A stretch of 43,970 bases of DNA. Origin: Pseudomonadota bacterium. GTDB taxonomy: Bacteria; Pseudomonadota; Alphaproteobacteria; Rhizobiales; Xanthobacteraceae. The notes beneath the pieces were generated by a model that was given only the letters and a program-made list of their open reading frames with translations, searched no databases and was not told where the DNA came from. The translations under genes and the position numbers were made by a program. The stretch is from the NCBI GenBank assembly GCA_023404705.1, contig JAEYAU010000016.1, positions 1-43,970 of the forward strand, read 5' to 3'. Shown here one piece after another: positions 10,082 to 18,691 of the stretch. Numbering within the stretch: the first letter of the stretch is position 1; each line of letters starts with the position of its first letter.

Positions 10082-10894
10082 ATGAGCGAGCGCGCGCCGC
10101 ACGATCCGGTCCTGAGCTGCCGCGACATCGAGCTCGCCTTCGGCGGCCTGCGCGCGCTGAAAGGCCTGAGCTTCGACATCGCGCCGGGCGAGATCTTTGG
10201 CCTGGTCGGCCCGAACGGCAGCGGCAAGACCAGCATGGTCAACGTCATCACGGGCTTCTACAAACCGCAGGCCGGCCGCGTCGTCATCTTCGGCGAGGAC
10301 CTGACGCGCGTGAAGCCGCACCGCATCGCCACGCGTGGCGTCGCGCGCACGTTCCAGAACCTCGCGCTCTTCCGCGGCATGACGGTGCTGGAGAACATCC
10401 TGCTCGGCCGCCATGTGCACATGCGCGCCGGCGCGCTATCGACCTTGTTCTACTGGGTCTGGGCGCTGAAGCAGGAGGTCGCGCACCGCCGCGCCGTCGA
10501 GGAGCTGATCGACTTCATGCAGCTCCAGGACATCCGTGACGAGCCCGTCGAGGTGATCCCGCTCGGCATGCAGAAGCGCGTCGAGCTCGCCCGCGCGCTT
10601 GCGGCCGATCCGAAGCTGCTCATCCTGGACGAGCCGATGGCCGGCATGAACCAGGAGGAGAAGGAATACATCGCGCGCTTCATTCTCGACGCCCGCGAGG
10701 AGCGCAACACCACGGTGCTGCTGATCGAGCACCACATGGACGTCGTCACCTCGATCTGCGACCGCGTGGTCGTGCTCAGCTACGGCGAATGCATCGCGCA
10801 GGGCGAGCCGAAGGCCGCGATCGCGGATCCGCGCGTCGTCTCGGCCTATCTCGGTCAGCGCGCCGCCGCGCGTCACGTGGGAGCCGCCGCATGA
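10082..10894 (+). CDS. livG: branched-chain amino acid-type ABC transporter ATPase (LivG)
   Basis: This 270-residue ABC ATPase of the hydrophobic amino acid transporter family has Walker A GPNGSGKT (residues 43-50), the family form of the signature motif (PLGMQKRVELARAL) and Walker B LLILDEP with the H-loop in IEHHMDVV. The motif MAGMN after Walker B is typical of LivG. It would energise import together with LivF and the LivH/LivM permeases encoded downstream. Despite the family name, such systems often carry aromatic or aliphatic acids, amides or urea; here the catabolic neighbours suggest an organic acid. The stop overlaps the start of the second synthetase by 4 nt. Confidence 0.93.
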   Translation: MSERAPHDPVLSCRDIELAFGGLRALKGLSFDIAPGEIFGLVGPNGSGKTSMVNVITGFYKPQAGRVVIFGEDLTRVKPHRIATRGVARTFQNLALFRGMTVLENILLGRHVHMRAGALSTLFYWVWALKQEVAHRRAVEELIDFMQLQDIRDEPVEVIPLGMQKRVELARALAADPKLLILDEPMAGMNQEEKEYIARFILDAREERNTTVLLIEHHMDVVTSICDRVVVLSYGECIAQGEPKAAIADPRVVSAYLGQRAAARHVGAAA

Positions 10895-12840
10895 CCGCGC
10901 CCGTGCTCCCGCGCAGCCTCGTCTCGTCCTGGCCGACCACGCCGGACGGCCAGCCCGCGACCCTGATCGCGGCGCTCGCCCGCAATGCCCACGAGACCGG
11001 GCGCGACATCGCCTTCCGCGAGCGCGACCACGGCATCTGGCAGGAGCGCAACTGGGGCGAGGTGCTGGACGAGGTGCTGGCGCTCGCGGCCGCCCTCGAC
11101 GCGCTCGGCCTCGGCCCAGGCCAGGCCCTCACGGTCATCGGCGACAATCGCACGCGCCTCTATCTCGCGATGGTCGCGGCCACGGCACTGCGCGCCTTTC
11201 CGTCGCCGGTCTTCCCGGACGTGCCACCCGACGAGCTCACCTATTACTCGCGCTACGGCGAGCCGCGCATCGCCATTGCGGAGGACCAGGAGCAGGTCGA
11301 CAAGCTGCTCGAGCTGCGCGCGCGCACCGGGCGTCCCGCCACCATCATCTACGACGATCCGCGCGGCCTCTCGGCCTATCCGCAGGACGTCGTCGTCTCC
11401 TACGAGGAGCTCATCGCGCGCGGCCGCATGCGGCTCGCCGCCGAGCCGGAGCTTGCGGCCGATCTCGTGACCCGCTCGCGCAGCGACGACATCGCGGTGC
11501 TGCTGCATTCTTCCGGCACCACGGCCGCGCCCAAGGGCGTGCCGCTCCGCCACCGGAATGTCTTCGCGGGCCTCGTCAACGCCAAGGCGGGCGGCTTCCT
11601 CGCCGAGCGCGAGGAGCTCTATGCCTACTTGCCGGCCGCCTGGGTCGGCGACTTCGTCTTCACGGTCGGTGCCGGCCTGCTCATGCGCTGCGTCATCAAC
11701 ATCCCGGAGCGCCAGGAGACCGTGCTGCGCGATCTGCGTGAGGTCGCGCCGACCTGGTATCTCGCGGCACCACGCGCCTGGGACAACATGCTCACGCGCG
11801 TGCAGGTCGGCATCGAGGACTCGACGCCCGGCAAGCGGCGATTGTTCAAGTTCTTCATGCCGCGCGCCATCGAGATCGAGCGCCGCCGCCTGGAAGGCAA
11901 GGCGCCGAGCTTTTCTGAGCGGCTGCTGCGGTTCGCCGGCGAAGCCCTGGTGTTCGGCCCGATCAAGGACTTCCTCGGTATGTCGCGCATCCGCAACGCC
12001 TATACGGGCGGCGAGGCGGTGGGCGAGGACACCTTCCTGTTCTTCCGCGCGCTCGGTGTGAACCTGAAGCAGATCTACGGCCAGACCGAGAGCGCCGCCC
12101 TCACGGCCGCGCAGACTGACACGAACGTGAAGCTGCACACCGTCGGCCTGCCGCTGCCCGGCGTCGAGGTGCGCATCGACGACAATAGCGAGATATTCAT
12201 CCGCTCCGGCTCGGTGATCGACGGCTATTTCGACGATCCCGACTCGACGGCCAAGGCGCTGAGCGACGGCTGGCTGCACACCGGGGACGCCGGCTACTTC
12301 GAGCCCGACGGCCAGCTCGTGGTGCTCGGCCGCGTGAGCGAGGTCGTCAACACGGCGGCCGGCGAGCGCTACATCCCGAACTACATCGAGAACCGCATCA
12401 AGTTCAGCGCTTATGTGCGCAACGTCGCGATCATCGGCGACCGCAAGCCCGAGCTCACGGCCATCGTCTGCATCGATCAGGAGGCCGTCGGCCACTGGGC
12501 CGAGGAGCGCGGCATCTCGTTCACGTCTTATGCGGATCTCTCGCAAAAGCCCGAGATCTACGAGCTCGTCGCCTCGGTGCTGCGTCACGTCAACACGCTG
12601 CTGCCGCAGGGGCTGCACATGCGCCGCTTCGTTAATCTGCACAAGGATTTCGACCCCGACGATGGCGAGATCACGCGTACGCGCAAGCTGCGCCGCAACG
12701 TGATCGAGGAGCGCTATGCGGCGCTCATTGACGCGCTCTATTCGGGCGCCGCGACCGTCACGCAGGACGCGCGCATCACCTACGAGAGCGGCGAGACCGG
12801 CACCATCCGCCGCACCCTCTCGATCCGGGACGTGGGGTAG
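10891..12840 (+). CDS. long-chain-type AMP-binding acyl-CoA synthetase
   Basis: The 649-residue protein belongs to the long-chain fatty acid:CoA ligase branch of the ANL family and is longer than the first synthetase at 1541. The P-loop motif LLHSSGTTAAPKGVPLRH lies near residues 203-220, QIYGQTES near 396, and WLHTGDAGYF near 465. It sits between the livG and livH transporter genes and overlaps livG by 4 nt, so it is made with the transporter. Activation on entry (vectorial acylation) is a reasonable inference. The substrate is unknown. Similar ligases embedded in Liv-type clusters occur in other Rhizobiales. Confidence 0.9.
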   Translation: MTAPVLPRSLVSSWPTTPDGQPATLIAALARNAHETGRDIAFRERDHGIWQERNWGEVLDEVLALAAALDALGLGPGQALTVIGDNRTRLYLAMVAATALRAFPSPVFPDVPPDELTYYSRYGEPRIAIAEDQEQVDKLLELRARTGRPATIIYDDPRGLSAYPQDVVVSYEELIARGRMRLAAEPELAADLVTRSRSDDIAVLLHSSGTTAAPKGVPLRHRNVFAGLVNAKAGGFLAEREELYAYLPAAWVGDFVFTVGAGLLMRCVINIPERQETVLRDLREVAPTWYLAAPRAWDNMLTRVQVGIEDSTPGKRRLFKFFMPRAIEIERRRLEGKAPSFSERLLRFAGEALVFGPIKDFLGMSRIRNAYTGGEAVGEDTFLFFRALGVNLKQIYGQTESAALTAAQTDTNVKLHTVGLPLPGVEVRIDDNSEIFIRSGSVIDGYFDDPDSTAKALSDGWLHTGDAGYFEPDGQLVVLGRVSEVVNTAAGERYIPNYIENRIKFSAYVRNVAIIGDRKPELTAIVCIDQEAVGHWAEERGISFTSYADLSQKPEIYELVASVLRHVNTLLPQGLHMRRFVNLHKDFDPDDGEITRTRKLRRNVIEERYAALIDALYSGAATVTQDARITYESGETGTIRRTLSIRDVG

Positions 12841-12843
12841 GCG

Positions 12844-13731
12844 ATGGACCTCTGGCTGATCGGAGAGCTGGCACTGACCGGAGCGCTCGTCGGCCTGATG
12901 TACGGCCTCGTCGCAGTCGGCATCGTGCTGGTCTACAAGACCTCCGGTGTCGCCAATTTCGCGCAGGGCGCCATTGCAATGACCGGCGGCTACGCGACCT
13001 GGGCGATCGCGTCCTTCGCGGGCCTGTCCATGTGGATCGCGATCCCGCTCGCGCTCGCCGCCATGTTCCTGTTCGGCACCCTGGTCGAGCACGCCGTGCT
13101 GCGCCACATGGTCGGCCAGCCCGTCATCATGATCATCATGGTGACCTTCGGCATCGAGATCTTCCTGCGCGGCCTGATGCCCGGCACCTTCGGCGTTGCA
13201 GTGAAGCGGCTCGATCTCGGCATTCCGCAGGCGCCGCTGTTCCTCGGCGAGATGCTGATCAACCGCGCCTATCTGGTCGGCGGCGCCATCTCGGCGCTGC
13301 TGATCCTCGCCGCCATCGTCCTGTTCAACTCCCGCGCCGGCATCGTGATGCGGGCCGTATCGGACGATCAGGGCGCCTCCTGGTCCGTCGGCATCCGCGT
13401 CGAGCGCGCCATCGCGATCGCCTGGGGACTCGCCGGCGCCACAGCTTGTGCCGCGGGCATCCTCTGGGGCTCGATCCAGGGCGTCGACTGGAGTCTCTCG
13501 CTGCTGCTGATGAAGGCGCTCGCCATCGCGATCCTCGGCGGTCTCGACAGCATTCCGGGCGTGCTGCTCGCCGGCCTGATCGTCGGCGTCGCCGAGAGCC
13601 TCGCGACCGGCGTCATCGATCCGCTGGTCGGCGGCGGCACCCGCGACATCGTCGCCTCGGTGATCATCGTGCTCACGCTGCTGGTGCGGCCCTACGGCCT
13701 GTTCGGCCGCGAACATATCGAGCGTGTGTGA
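12844..13731 (+). CDS. livH: branched-chain amino acid-type ABC transporter permease (LivH)
   Basis: The 295-residue hydrophobic protein is a LivH-family inner-membrane permease with about eight membrane helices. Recognisable blocks are the N-terminal GLMYGLVAVGIVLVYKTSGV, followed by NFAQGAIAMTGGY, and the cytoplasmic coupling region (MRAVSDDQGASWSVGI). It starts 3 bp after the synthetase stop and shares its last base with the livM start (TGATG). It would form the heterodimeric channel with LivM. Confidence 0.93.
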   Translation: MDLWLIGELALTGALVGLMYGLVAVGIVLVYKTSGVANFAQGAIAMTGGYATWAIASFAGLSMWIAIPLALAAMFLFGTLVEHAVLRHMVGQPVIMIIMVTFGIEIFLRGLMPGTFGVAVKRLDLGIPQAPLFLGEMLINRAYLVGGAISALLILAAIVLFNSRAGIVMRAVSDDQGASWSVGIRVERAIAIAWGLAGATACAAGILWGSIQGVDWSLSLLLMKALAIAILGGLDSIPGVLLAGLIVGVAESLATGVIDPLVGGGTRDIVASVIIVLTLLVRPYGLFGREHIERV

Positions 13732-14804
13732 TGCTCTACCGTCGCGCCGGGATCCGTCACACCTCCTACCCGCACGAGCGTCAGCTCTGGCCGCTGCCGT
13801 TCGACCGCACGCTGGTCGGCGTCGTCGCCCTGTTCCTGCTCGCTGCGCCATTCCTGATCGACCGCCTCTATGTGGTCGCCTATCTGTTGCCCTGGATCAT
13901 CTGGTCCATGGCGGCGCTCGGCCTCAACCTGCTGATGGGCGGCGCCGGCCAGATCCATCTCGCCTACGGCGCCGTGATGGCGATCGGCGCCTATACGTCC
14001 GTGCATCTCGTGCGCGCCGGCGTGCCCTTCGAGATCTCGCTGCTCGCCGCCGGCCTGATGAGCGCCGCCATCGGCATGATCTTCGGCGTCGCGGCCTTGC
14101 GCGTGAAGGCGCTCTATCTCGCGATGTCCACCTTGGCGATGCAGTACATCGTCGACTTCGTCATATCGCACACGCCATCGATCTCGGGCGGCACGCAAGC
14201 GACCATCCAGGTCCCGCCGGTCCGCTTCCTAGGCATCCGCCTCGAAGGCGACCTGCCGATGTACTATTTCGCGCTGCTCTGCTGCACGATCATCACGCTG
14301 TTCATGCTCAATGTGCAGCGGACGGCCTTCGGCCGCGCCTTGGCGGCCGTGCGCGAGAAGGACTATGCGGCCGAGGTGATCGGCGTCGACACCTTCAAGT
14401 ATAAGCTGCTCGCCTTCTGGACCTCGTCCTTCATCGGCGGTGTGGTCGGCGCCGTTCTCGTCGTCAGCTATCTGCGCAGCGTCTCGCCCGATCAGTTCCA
14501 TATCGAGCTGTCGGTGCAGATCGTCGCCATGGTGATCGTCGGCGGCTTGGGAAGCGTGCTCGGCAGCTTCTTCGGCGCCGCCCTCATCCTGTTCACGCCG
14601 ATCGTGCTCAACAACCTGGTCGGTTCGGTCGCATCCGGCCTCGGCATCGACCTGAGCGCCGATCTGCGCGCGCACATTCCGCTGATGCTCTACGGCGCTC
14701 TGATCGTCGGCTTCCTGGTGTTCGAGCCGCTCGGCCTCGCCAAGATCTACGACAACATCCGCAATTACTTCCTGGTCTGGCCCTTCCGCCACGCCAGGCG
14801 CTGA
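13731..14804 (+). CDS. livM: branched-chain amino acid-type ABC transporter permease (LivM)
   Basis: This 357-residue inner-membrane permease begins with a charged, cytoplasmic-looking segment of about 25 residues, then runs through about nine hydrophobic helices. The LivM signature region is visible as ALGLNLLMGGAGQIHLAYGA, and the coupling loop as AVREKDYAAEVIGVDTFKYK. It pairs with LivH. A 44-bp gap with a GC-rich hairpin separates it from livK, the widest break between transporter genes. Confidence 0.93.
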   Translation: MLYRRAGIRHTSYPHERQLWPLPFDRTLVGVVALFLLAAPFLIDRLYVVAYLLPWIIWSMAALGLNLLMGGAGQIHLAYGAVMAIGAYTSVHLVRAGVPFEISLLAAGLMSAAIGMIFGVAALRVKALYLAMSTLAMQYIVDFVISHTPSISGGTQATIQVPPVRFLGIRLEGDLPMYYFALLCCTIITLFMLNVQRTAFGRALAAVREKDYAAEVIGVDTFKYKLLAFWTSSFIGGVVGAVLVVSYLRSVSPDQFHIELSVQIVAMVIVGGLGSVLGSFFGAALILFTPIVLNNLVGSVASGLGIDLSADLRAHIPLMLYGALIVGFLVFEPLGLAKIYDNIRNYFLVWPFRHARR

Positions 14805-14811
14805 CAGAAAC

Positions 14812-14829
14812 CCGGCCCCGGGAGGCCGG
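14812..14829 (+). promoter_or_regulatory. GC-rich stem-loop between livM and livK
   Basis: CCGGCC (14812-14817) pairs with GGCCGG (14824-14829) around a 6-nt loop. There is no T-run, and the livK ribosome site (GGGAGAG) follows within about 10 bp. Hairpins in front of binding-protein genes often protect the mRNA and raise binding-protein output; that role is inferred here. Confidence 0.5.
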
Positions 14830-14848
14830 ATAAACGGGAGAGAACGCA

Positions 14849-16105
14849 ATGAAACTCGATCGTCGCACATTCCTTGCCGGAACCGCCGCCGCAGGCGTCG
14901 CCGGTCTCGGCCGCCCCGCCTTCGCGCAGGAGAAGGTCGTGAAGCTCGGCATGCCGATGGACTTCACACGCGTCTACACTTTCGTCACCGCCGAATATGC
15001 GCAGGGCCACCGCGACTATCTCACCCTGATCAACGACCGCGGCGGCGTGAGCGGTTACAAGATCCTGGCCGACATCACGGACCACGCCAACGACGTGCCG
15101 CGCGCCATCGAGGCCTATGAGCGCATGAAGCGCGAGGGCTGCGTCGCCATCGACCCGCTGTCGACGCCGATCGCCCGCGCGCTGGTGCCGCGCGCCATGG
15201 AGGACAAGATCAACCTGATCACCACGCTCTCGGGCCGCAGCGATGCCGCCGACGGCGAGGCATTCCCCTGGGTGATGCCGCTCTCGCCGAACTACTGGGC
15301 GCAGGCCGGCGTGCTGATCGACTACTTCCGCCAGCAGGACAAGGACCTCAAGGGCAAGAAGATCGTGTTCGTGCACATCGATACGCCCTTCGGCCGCGAG
15401 CCGCTGCCGATCTTCCAGGCGCTGGCGCAGAAGCTCGGCTATACGCTGCAGGCCTTCCCCTACACGCCGCCGGGCAACGACCAGGCCGCGATCTGGCCGC
15501 AGGTGCGGCGCGCGCAGCCCGACTGGGTCGTGTTCTGGGGCGCCGGTGTCGGCCAGACCACGGCGCTGAGCGAGGCCGTGCGCAACGGTCTCAAGATGGA
15601 TCGCATCTCGTCGAGCGTGTGGCTCTCGGAGTCCGACATGGATGTGGCGGGCAAGGACGCCGTGAAGGGCGTGCTCAAGTTCGAGGCCGCCGCCGGCGGA
15701 CGCGATCAGAAGGTGATCCAGGACATCCTCAAGGACGTCGTCGGCAAGGGCAAGGGCGCGGGCCCGGAGGCCAAGGTCGGCACCAGCTACTACAATATCG
15801 GCGTCATGGCGGCCGCGACCTTCTGCGAGGGCGTCCGCAAGGCCGCCGAGAAGGCGCCGAACGGGCCGGTCACCGGTGCCTGGCTGAACGAGGGCATCCG
15901 CTCGATCAGCAACTTCACGGCCGAGGGTCTGCTGCCCGGCGTGACGGTGACGAAGAGCGATCACCAGGGCGGCGGTAAGGGCCGCATCGTGCGCTGGGAC
16001 GGCTCGAAGTTCGTGAAGCAGACCGACTGGTTCACGGCGAACCAGGATCTGGTCTGGGCCGAGATCAAGAAATATTCGGAAGAGTTCAAGAAGACCGGCA
16101 AGTGA
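14849..16105 (+). CDS. livK: periplasmic substrate-binding protein of the Liv-type transporter (LivK)
   Basis: The 418-residue protein is a type I periplasmic binding protein of the hydrophobic amino acid transporter family. The N-terminus (DRRTFLAGTAAAGVAG, cleavage after AFA near residue 26) has a twin-arginine pair and a Tat-like signal sequence. The mature part begins EKVVKLGMPMDFT and contains the ligand-binding lobes. Ligand specificity cannot be read off; it belongs to the subgroup often linked to aromatic or aliphatic carboxylates rather than leucine. GGGAGAG precedes the ATG. The stop overlaps the livF GTG start (GTGA). Confidence 0.92.
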   Translation: MKLDRRTFLAGTAAAGVAGLGRPAFAQEKVVKLGMPMDFTRVYTFVTAEYAQGHRDYLTLINDRGGVSGYKILADITDHANDVPRAIEAYERMKREGCVAIDPLSTPIARALVPRAMEDKINLITTLSGRSDAADGEAFPWVMPLSPNYWAQAGVLIDYFRQQDKDLKGKKIVFVHIDTPFGREPLPIFQALAQKLGYTLQAFPYTPPGNDQAAIWPQVRRAQPDWVVFWGAGVGQTTALSEAVRNGLKMDRISSSVWLSESDMDVAGKDAVKGVLKFEAAAGGRDQKVIQDILKDVVGKGKGAGPEAKVGTSYYNIGVMAAATFCEGVRKAAEKAPNGPVTGAWLNEGIRSISNFTAEGLLPGVTVTKSDHQGGGKGRIVRWDGSKFVKQTDWFTANQDLVWAEIKKYSEEFKKTGK

Positions 16106-16893
16106 GCCTGCTCAGTCTCAACAATATCGAGGTCGTTTATGACCGCGTCTTCCTCGCGGTCAAGAGCGTCTCGATCGACGTGGAGGAGGGCGGCCTCGTC
16201 GCCCTCCTCGGCGCCAATGGCGCGGGCAAGAGCACGACGCTCAAATCGATCAGCGGTCTGCTCAAGCCCGAGCGCGGCGCCGTCACTCGCGGCGAGATCT
16301 CGTTCGCCGGCAAGGACCTGCTCAGCCTCGATCCGCCCGAGCGCGTGCGCGCGGGCATCGTCCATGTGCTCGAAGGCCGCCGCGTGTTCGGGCACCTCAC
16401 GCCGGAGGAGAACCTGCTCGCCGCCACCTCGATGCACAACGACCGCGCGCACGTGAAGCGGCTGCTGGAACGCACCTTCACCTGGTTCCCGCGCCTCACC
16501 GAGCGCGCCAAGGCCAAGGCCGGCTATCTCTCGGGCGGCGAGCAGCAGATGCTCGCCATCGGCCGCGCCCTGATGACCGAGCCGAAGCTGCTGCTGCTCG
16601 ACGAGCCGAGCCTTGGTCTCGCCCCCTTCCTGGTCGATGAGATCTTCGACATCATCCGGCGCATCAACAAGGAGGCGGGTGTCGCGGTTCTGCTCGTCGA
16701 GCAGAACGCGGCCGCCGCGCTGGAAGTCGCCGCGCAGGCCTATGTGATCGACAACGGCCGCGTCGTCATGAACGGCACGGCCGAGGTCGTGAAGGCCAAT
16801 CCGGATGTCGAGGCCGCATATCTGGGTGGCGGCCACAGCGTGGATTTCCGCGCCGTGAAGCACTATCGTCGCCGTCGGCGCTGGCTGACTTAA
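16102..16893 (+). CDS. livF: branched-chain amino acid-type ABC transporter ATPase (LivF)
   Basis: The 263-residue ABC ATPase has Walker A GANGAGKST (residues 38-46), the signature motif LSGGEQQMLAIGRAL, Walker B LLLLDEPSLGL and the switch His region (LLVEQN). It is the second ATPase of the transporter and pairs with LivG. The GTG start overlaps the livK stop by 4 nt. The C-terminus carries a basic tail (KHYRRRRRWLT) beyond the usual end of LivF. A 24-bp gap with a strong AGGAGG site leads to the next gene. Confidence 0.93.
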   Translation: MSLLSLNNIEVVYDRVFLAVKSVSIDVEEGGLVALLGANGAGKSTTLKSISGLLKPERGAVTRGEISFAGKDLLSLDPPERVRAGIVHVLEGRRVFGHLTPEENLLAATSMHNDRAHVKRLLERTFTWFPRLTERAKAKAGYLSGGEQQMLAIGRALMTEPKLLLLDEPSLGLAPFLVDEIFDIIRRINKEAGVAVLLVEQNAAAALEVAAQAYVIDNGRVVMNGTAEVVKANPDVEAAYLGGGHSVDFRAVKHYRRRRRWLT

Positions 16894-16917
16894 GCGCCCG
16901 ATTTCAGGAGGAACCCG

Positions 16918-17874
16918 ATGCCGCGTCATCCCGCTTACGTGCCCCATGGCGTGATCCCGGCGGTTCTCCTGCCGTTCCATGACGATCTCTCGATCGACGA
17001 GGCGGGCTTCCGCAAGCATCTGCGCGACGTGACCGCGACCGAGGGGCTCTCAGCGATCACGATCAACGCGCATTCGACCGAGGTCGCCTCCTGCCATTTC
17101 GACGAGCAGCGCCGCGTGCTCGACATCGCGCAGTCGGAGGTCGGCGACCGCATGCCGATCGTGCACGGCGTCTGGGCCGACGGCAGCCTCGAGGCGGCGC
17201 GCATCGCCCGCATGGCGACAGAGGGCGGCGCCTCGGCCTTGCTGGTGTTCCCGCCCGCGGTCTTCACCATGGGCCAGTCGCCCGAGATGGCGCTCGCGCA
17301 TTTCAAGCGCATCGCCGATGCGACCGACCTGCCGATCATCGTTTTCCAGTATGCGCTCGCCACCGGCCAGGGCTATCCGCGCGACACGCTGCTGCGCCTG
17401 TGCGAGGAGGTGCCGACGATCCGCGCCATCAAGGACTGGGCCGGCAACCCGCAGCAGCACGAGCTGCACGTGCGCATGCTGCAGAGCCTGCCGCGCCCCG
17501 TGAACGTGCTCACCACGCACAGTGCCTGGCTGATGTCCTCGCTGGTGCTCGGCTGCAACGGTCTGCTCTCGGGCAGCGGCAGCGTCATCCCGGATCTGCA
17601 GGCCGAGCTGTTCCGCGCCGTGCAGGCGAACGATCTCGCCGAGGCGCGACGTCTGAATGATCGCATCTATCCGCTCGCGAAGATCTTCTACTCCGAGCCG
17701 TGGTCCGACATGCACAACCGCATGAAGGAAGCGCTGGTGCTGCTCGGCCGCCTGCCGCGCGCTGTGGTGCGCCCGCCACTGGTCAAGCTCTCGCGCGGCG
17801 AGATCGAGCGCATTCGTCAGGCGCTGGTGGAAGCGGGCTTGATCGGTCGCGCGGCGGGCCGCGACGCCGCCTGA
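16918..17874 (+). CDS. dihydrodipicolinate synthase / N-acetylneuraminate lyase family protein
   Basis: The 318-residue protein is a class I aldolase-type TIM barrel of the DapA/NanA superfamily. The Schiff-base lysine is Lys172 (AIKDWAGNP) and the family tyrosine is probably Tyr145 (VFQYALATG). The substrate-carboxylate loop, normally GTTGE, reads AHSTE (residues 51-55), so it is unlikely to be the housekeeping DapA. It probably cleaves or forms a 2-oxo acid, perhaps a breakdown product of the imported compound. AGGAGG precedes the ATG. It is the last gene of the operon and ends 1 bp from the convergent hydrolase gene. Confidence 0.85.
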   Translation: MPRHPAYVPHGVIPAVLLPFHDDLSIDEAGFRKHLRDVTATEGLSAITINAHSTEVASCHFDEQRRVLDIAQSEVGDRMPIVHGVWADGSLEAARIARMATEGGASALLVFPPAVFTMGQSPEMALAHFKRIADATDLPIIVFQYALATGQGYPRDTLLRLCEEVPTIRAIKDWAGNPQQHELHVRMLQSLPRPVNVLTTHSAWLMSSLVLGCNGLLSGSGSVIPDLQAELFRAVQANDLAEARRLNDRIYPLAKIFYSEPWSDMHNRMKEALVLLGRLPRAVVRPPLVKLSRGEIERIRQALVEAGLIGRAAGRDAA

Positions 17875-17875
17875 G

Positions 17876-18691
17876 CTACGCCTCGTCCAGAAAGGCGCGG
17901 ACCACCGGGTTGATCAGCTGCGGATGCGTGAGCGGCGCCATGTGCCCGCCGTCGCCGATCTGCGTCAGCCGCCACGCCGGACACGCCTCGATCAGCAGCT
18001 CCATGATCTCGCGCGACGGCCGCTTCGGCGCGCGTGACGACAGCAGCATCGTGCGTTCCGGCAGCAGCCGGGCCCAGGCCTCGCGCCGCGTGTCGCCGCG
18101 AAACACGGCGTTCCACTCGTGGCTCACGACTGGCACGCCGCGGATGAACGCTGCCTTGCGTTCGTCCGAGTTCGTGCGCCACGCCTCCGGCCCGCCCCAG
18201 TAGGTGATGAACTGCTCGGCCGCGGCTTCGGGTGCCGCCGTGCCGAGATCCATGCGGCGCGAAAGACCTGAGATTTCGTCAAAGGCCTCGGTGCGGCCGT
18301 GCAGGTGCAACAGATAGAAGAGGCTCGGCTCGATCAGGATGAGCTTCTCGACGCGAGCGCCGAGTCGGCGCGCGACCTCCATGGCGACTGCGCCGCCGAA
18401 GGAATGCCCGACCACGCTCACGCCCTCGGCGTCCGCCGGCACCGCCGCGACCACCGCATCCGCATAATTCTCAAGCGTCGGCGGCTCCGCATGCGGCCAC
18501 ACCGGCGTGCCGCCATAGCCGAACAGGTTCACGGCGCGCGACTCGTAGCGGTCCGCGAGCTCGCCCATCAGCCGCGTCCACTGCCGCGCGCCGGCCATGC
18601 TGGAATGGATCAGCACGACGAGCCGCCCCGCGCCCTGGCTCACCACATCGAGCCGGGGCAGGGCGGCCGTGCCGTGCAAAGCATCGTTCAC
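17876..18691 (-). CDS. alpha/beta-fold hydrolase
   Basis: The 271-residue protein has the alpha/beta-hydrolase fold with the nucleophile elbow GHSFGG (Ser97), the oxyanion region IHSSMAG (residues 28-34) and the C-terminal His250 (DGGHMAP). At the usual place of the acidic residue the sequence is LLSSRAPKRPS, with no obvious Asp, so the third triad member is unclear. The GTG start at 18691 overlaps the stop of the upstream methyltransferase (GTGA); a longer open frame continues upstream but only as a shadow of that gene. It is the last gene of a three-gene minus-strand operon. Substrate is unknown. Confidence 0.85.
   Translation of the reverse strand: MNDALHGTAALPRLDVVSQGAGRLVVLIHSSMAGARQWTRLMGELADRYESRAVNLFGYGGTPVWPHAEPPTLENYADAVVAAVPADAEGVSVVGHSFGGAVAMEVARRLGARVEKLILIEPSLFYLLHLHGRTEAFDEISGLSRRMDLGTAAPEAAAEQFITYWGGPEAWRTNSDERKAAFIRGVPVVSHEWNAVFRGDTRREAWARLLPERTMLLSSRAPKRPSREIMELLIEACPAWRLTQIGDGGHMAPLTHPQLINPVVRAFLDEA

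Noticed and set aside
10082..10894. Degenerate ABC signature motif in LivG (PLGMQKR instead of LSGGQ)
   Set aside because: This form is normal for LivG-type ATPases, so it is not a sign of inactivation.
10873..13851. Open frame of about 990 codons on the minus strand across the synthetase and livH
   Set aside because: It is antisense to two genes with unmistakable motifs, and its product is rich in Asp, Arg, Ala, Gly and His without any domain pattern.
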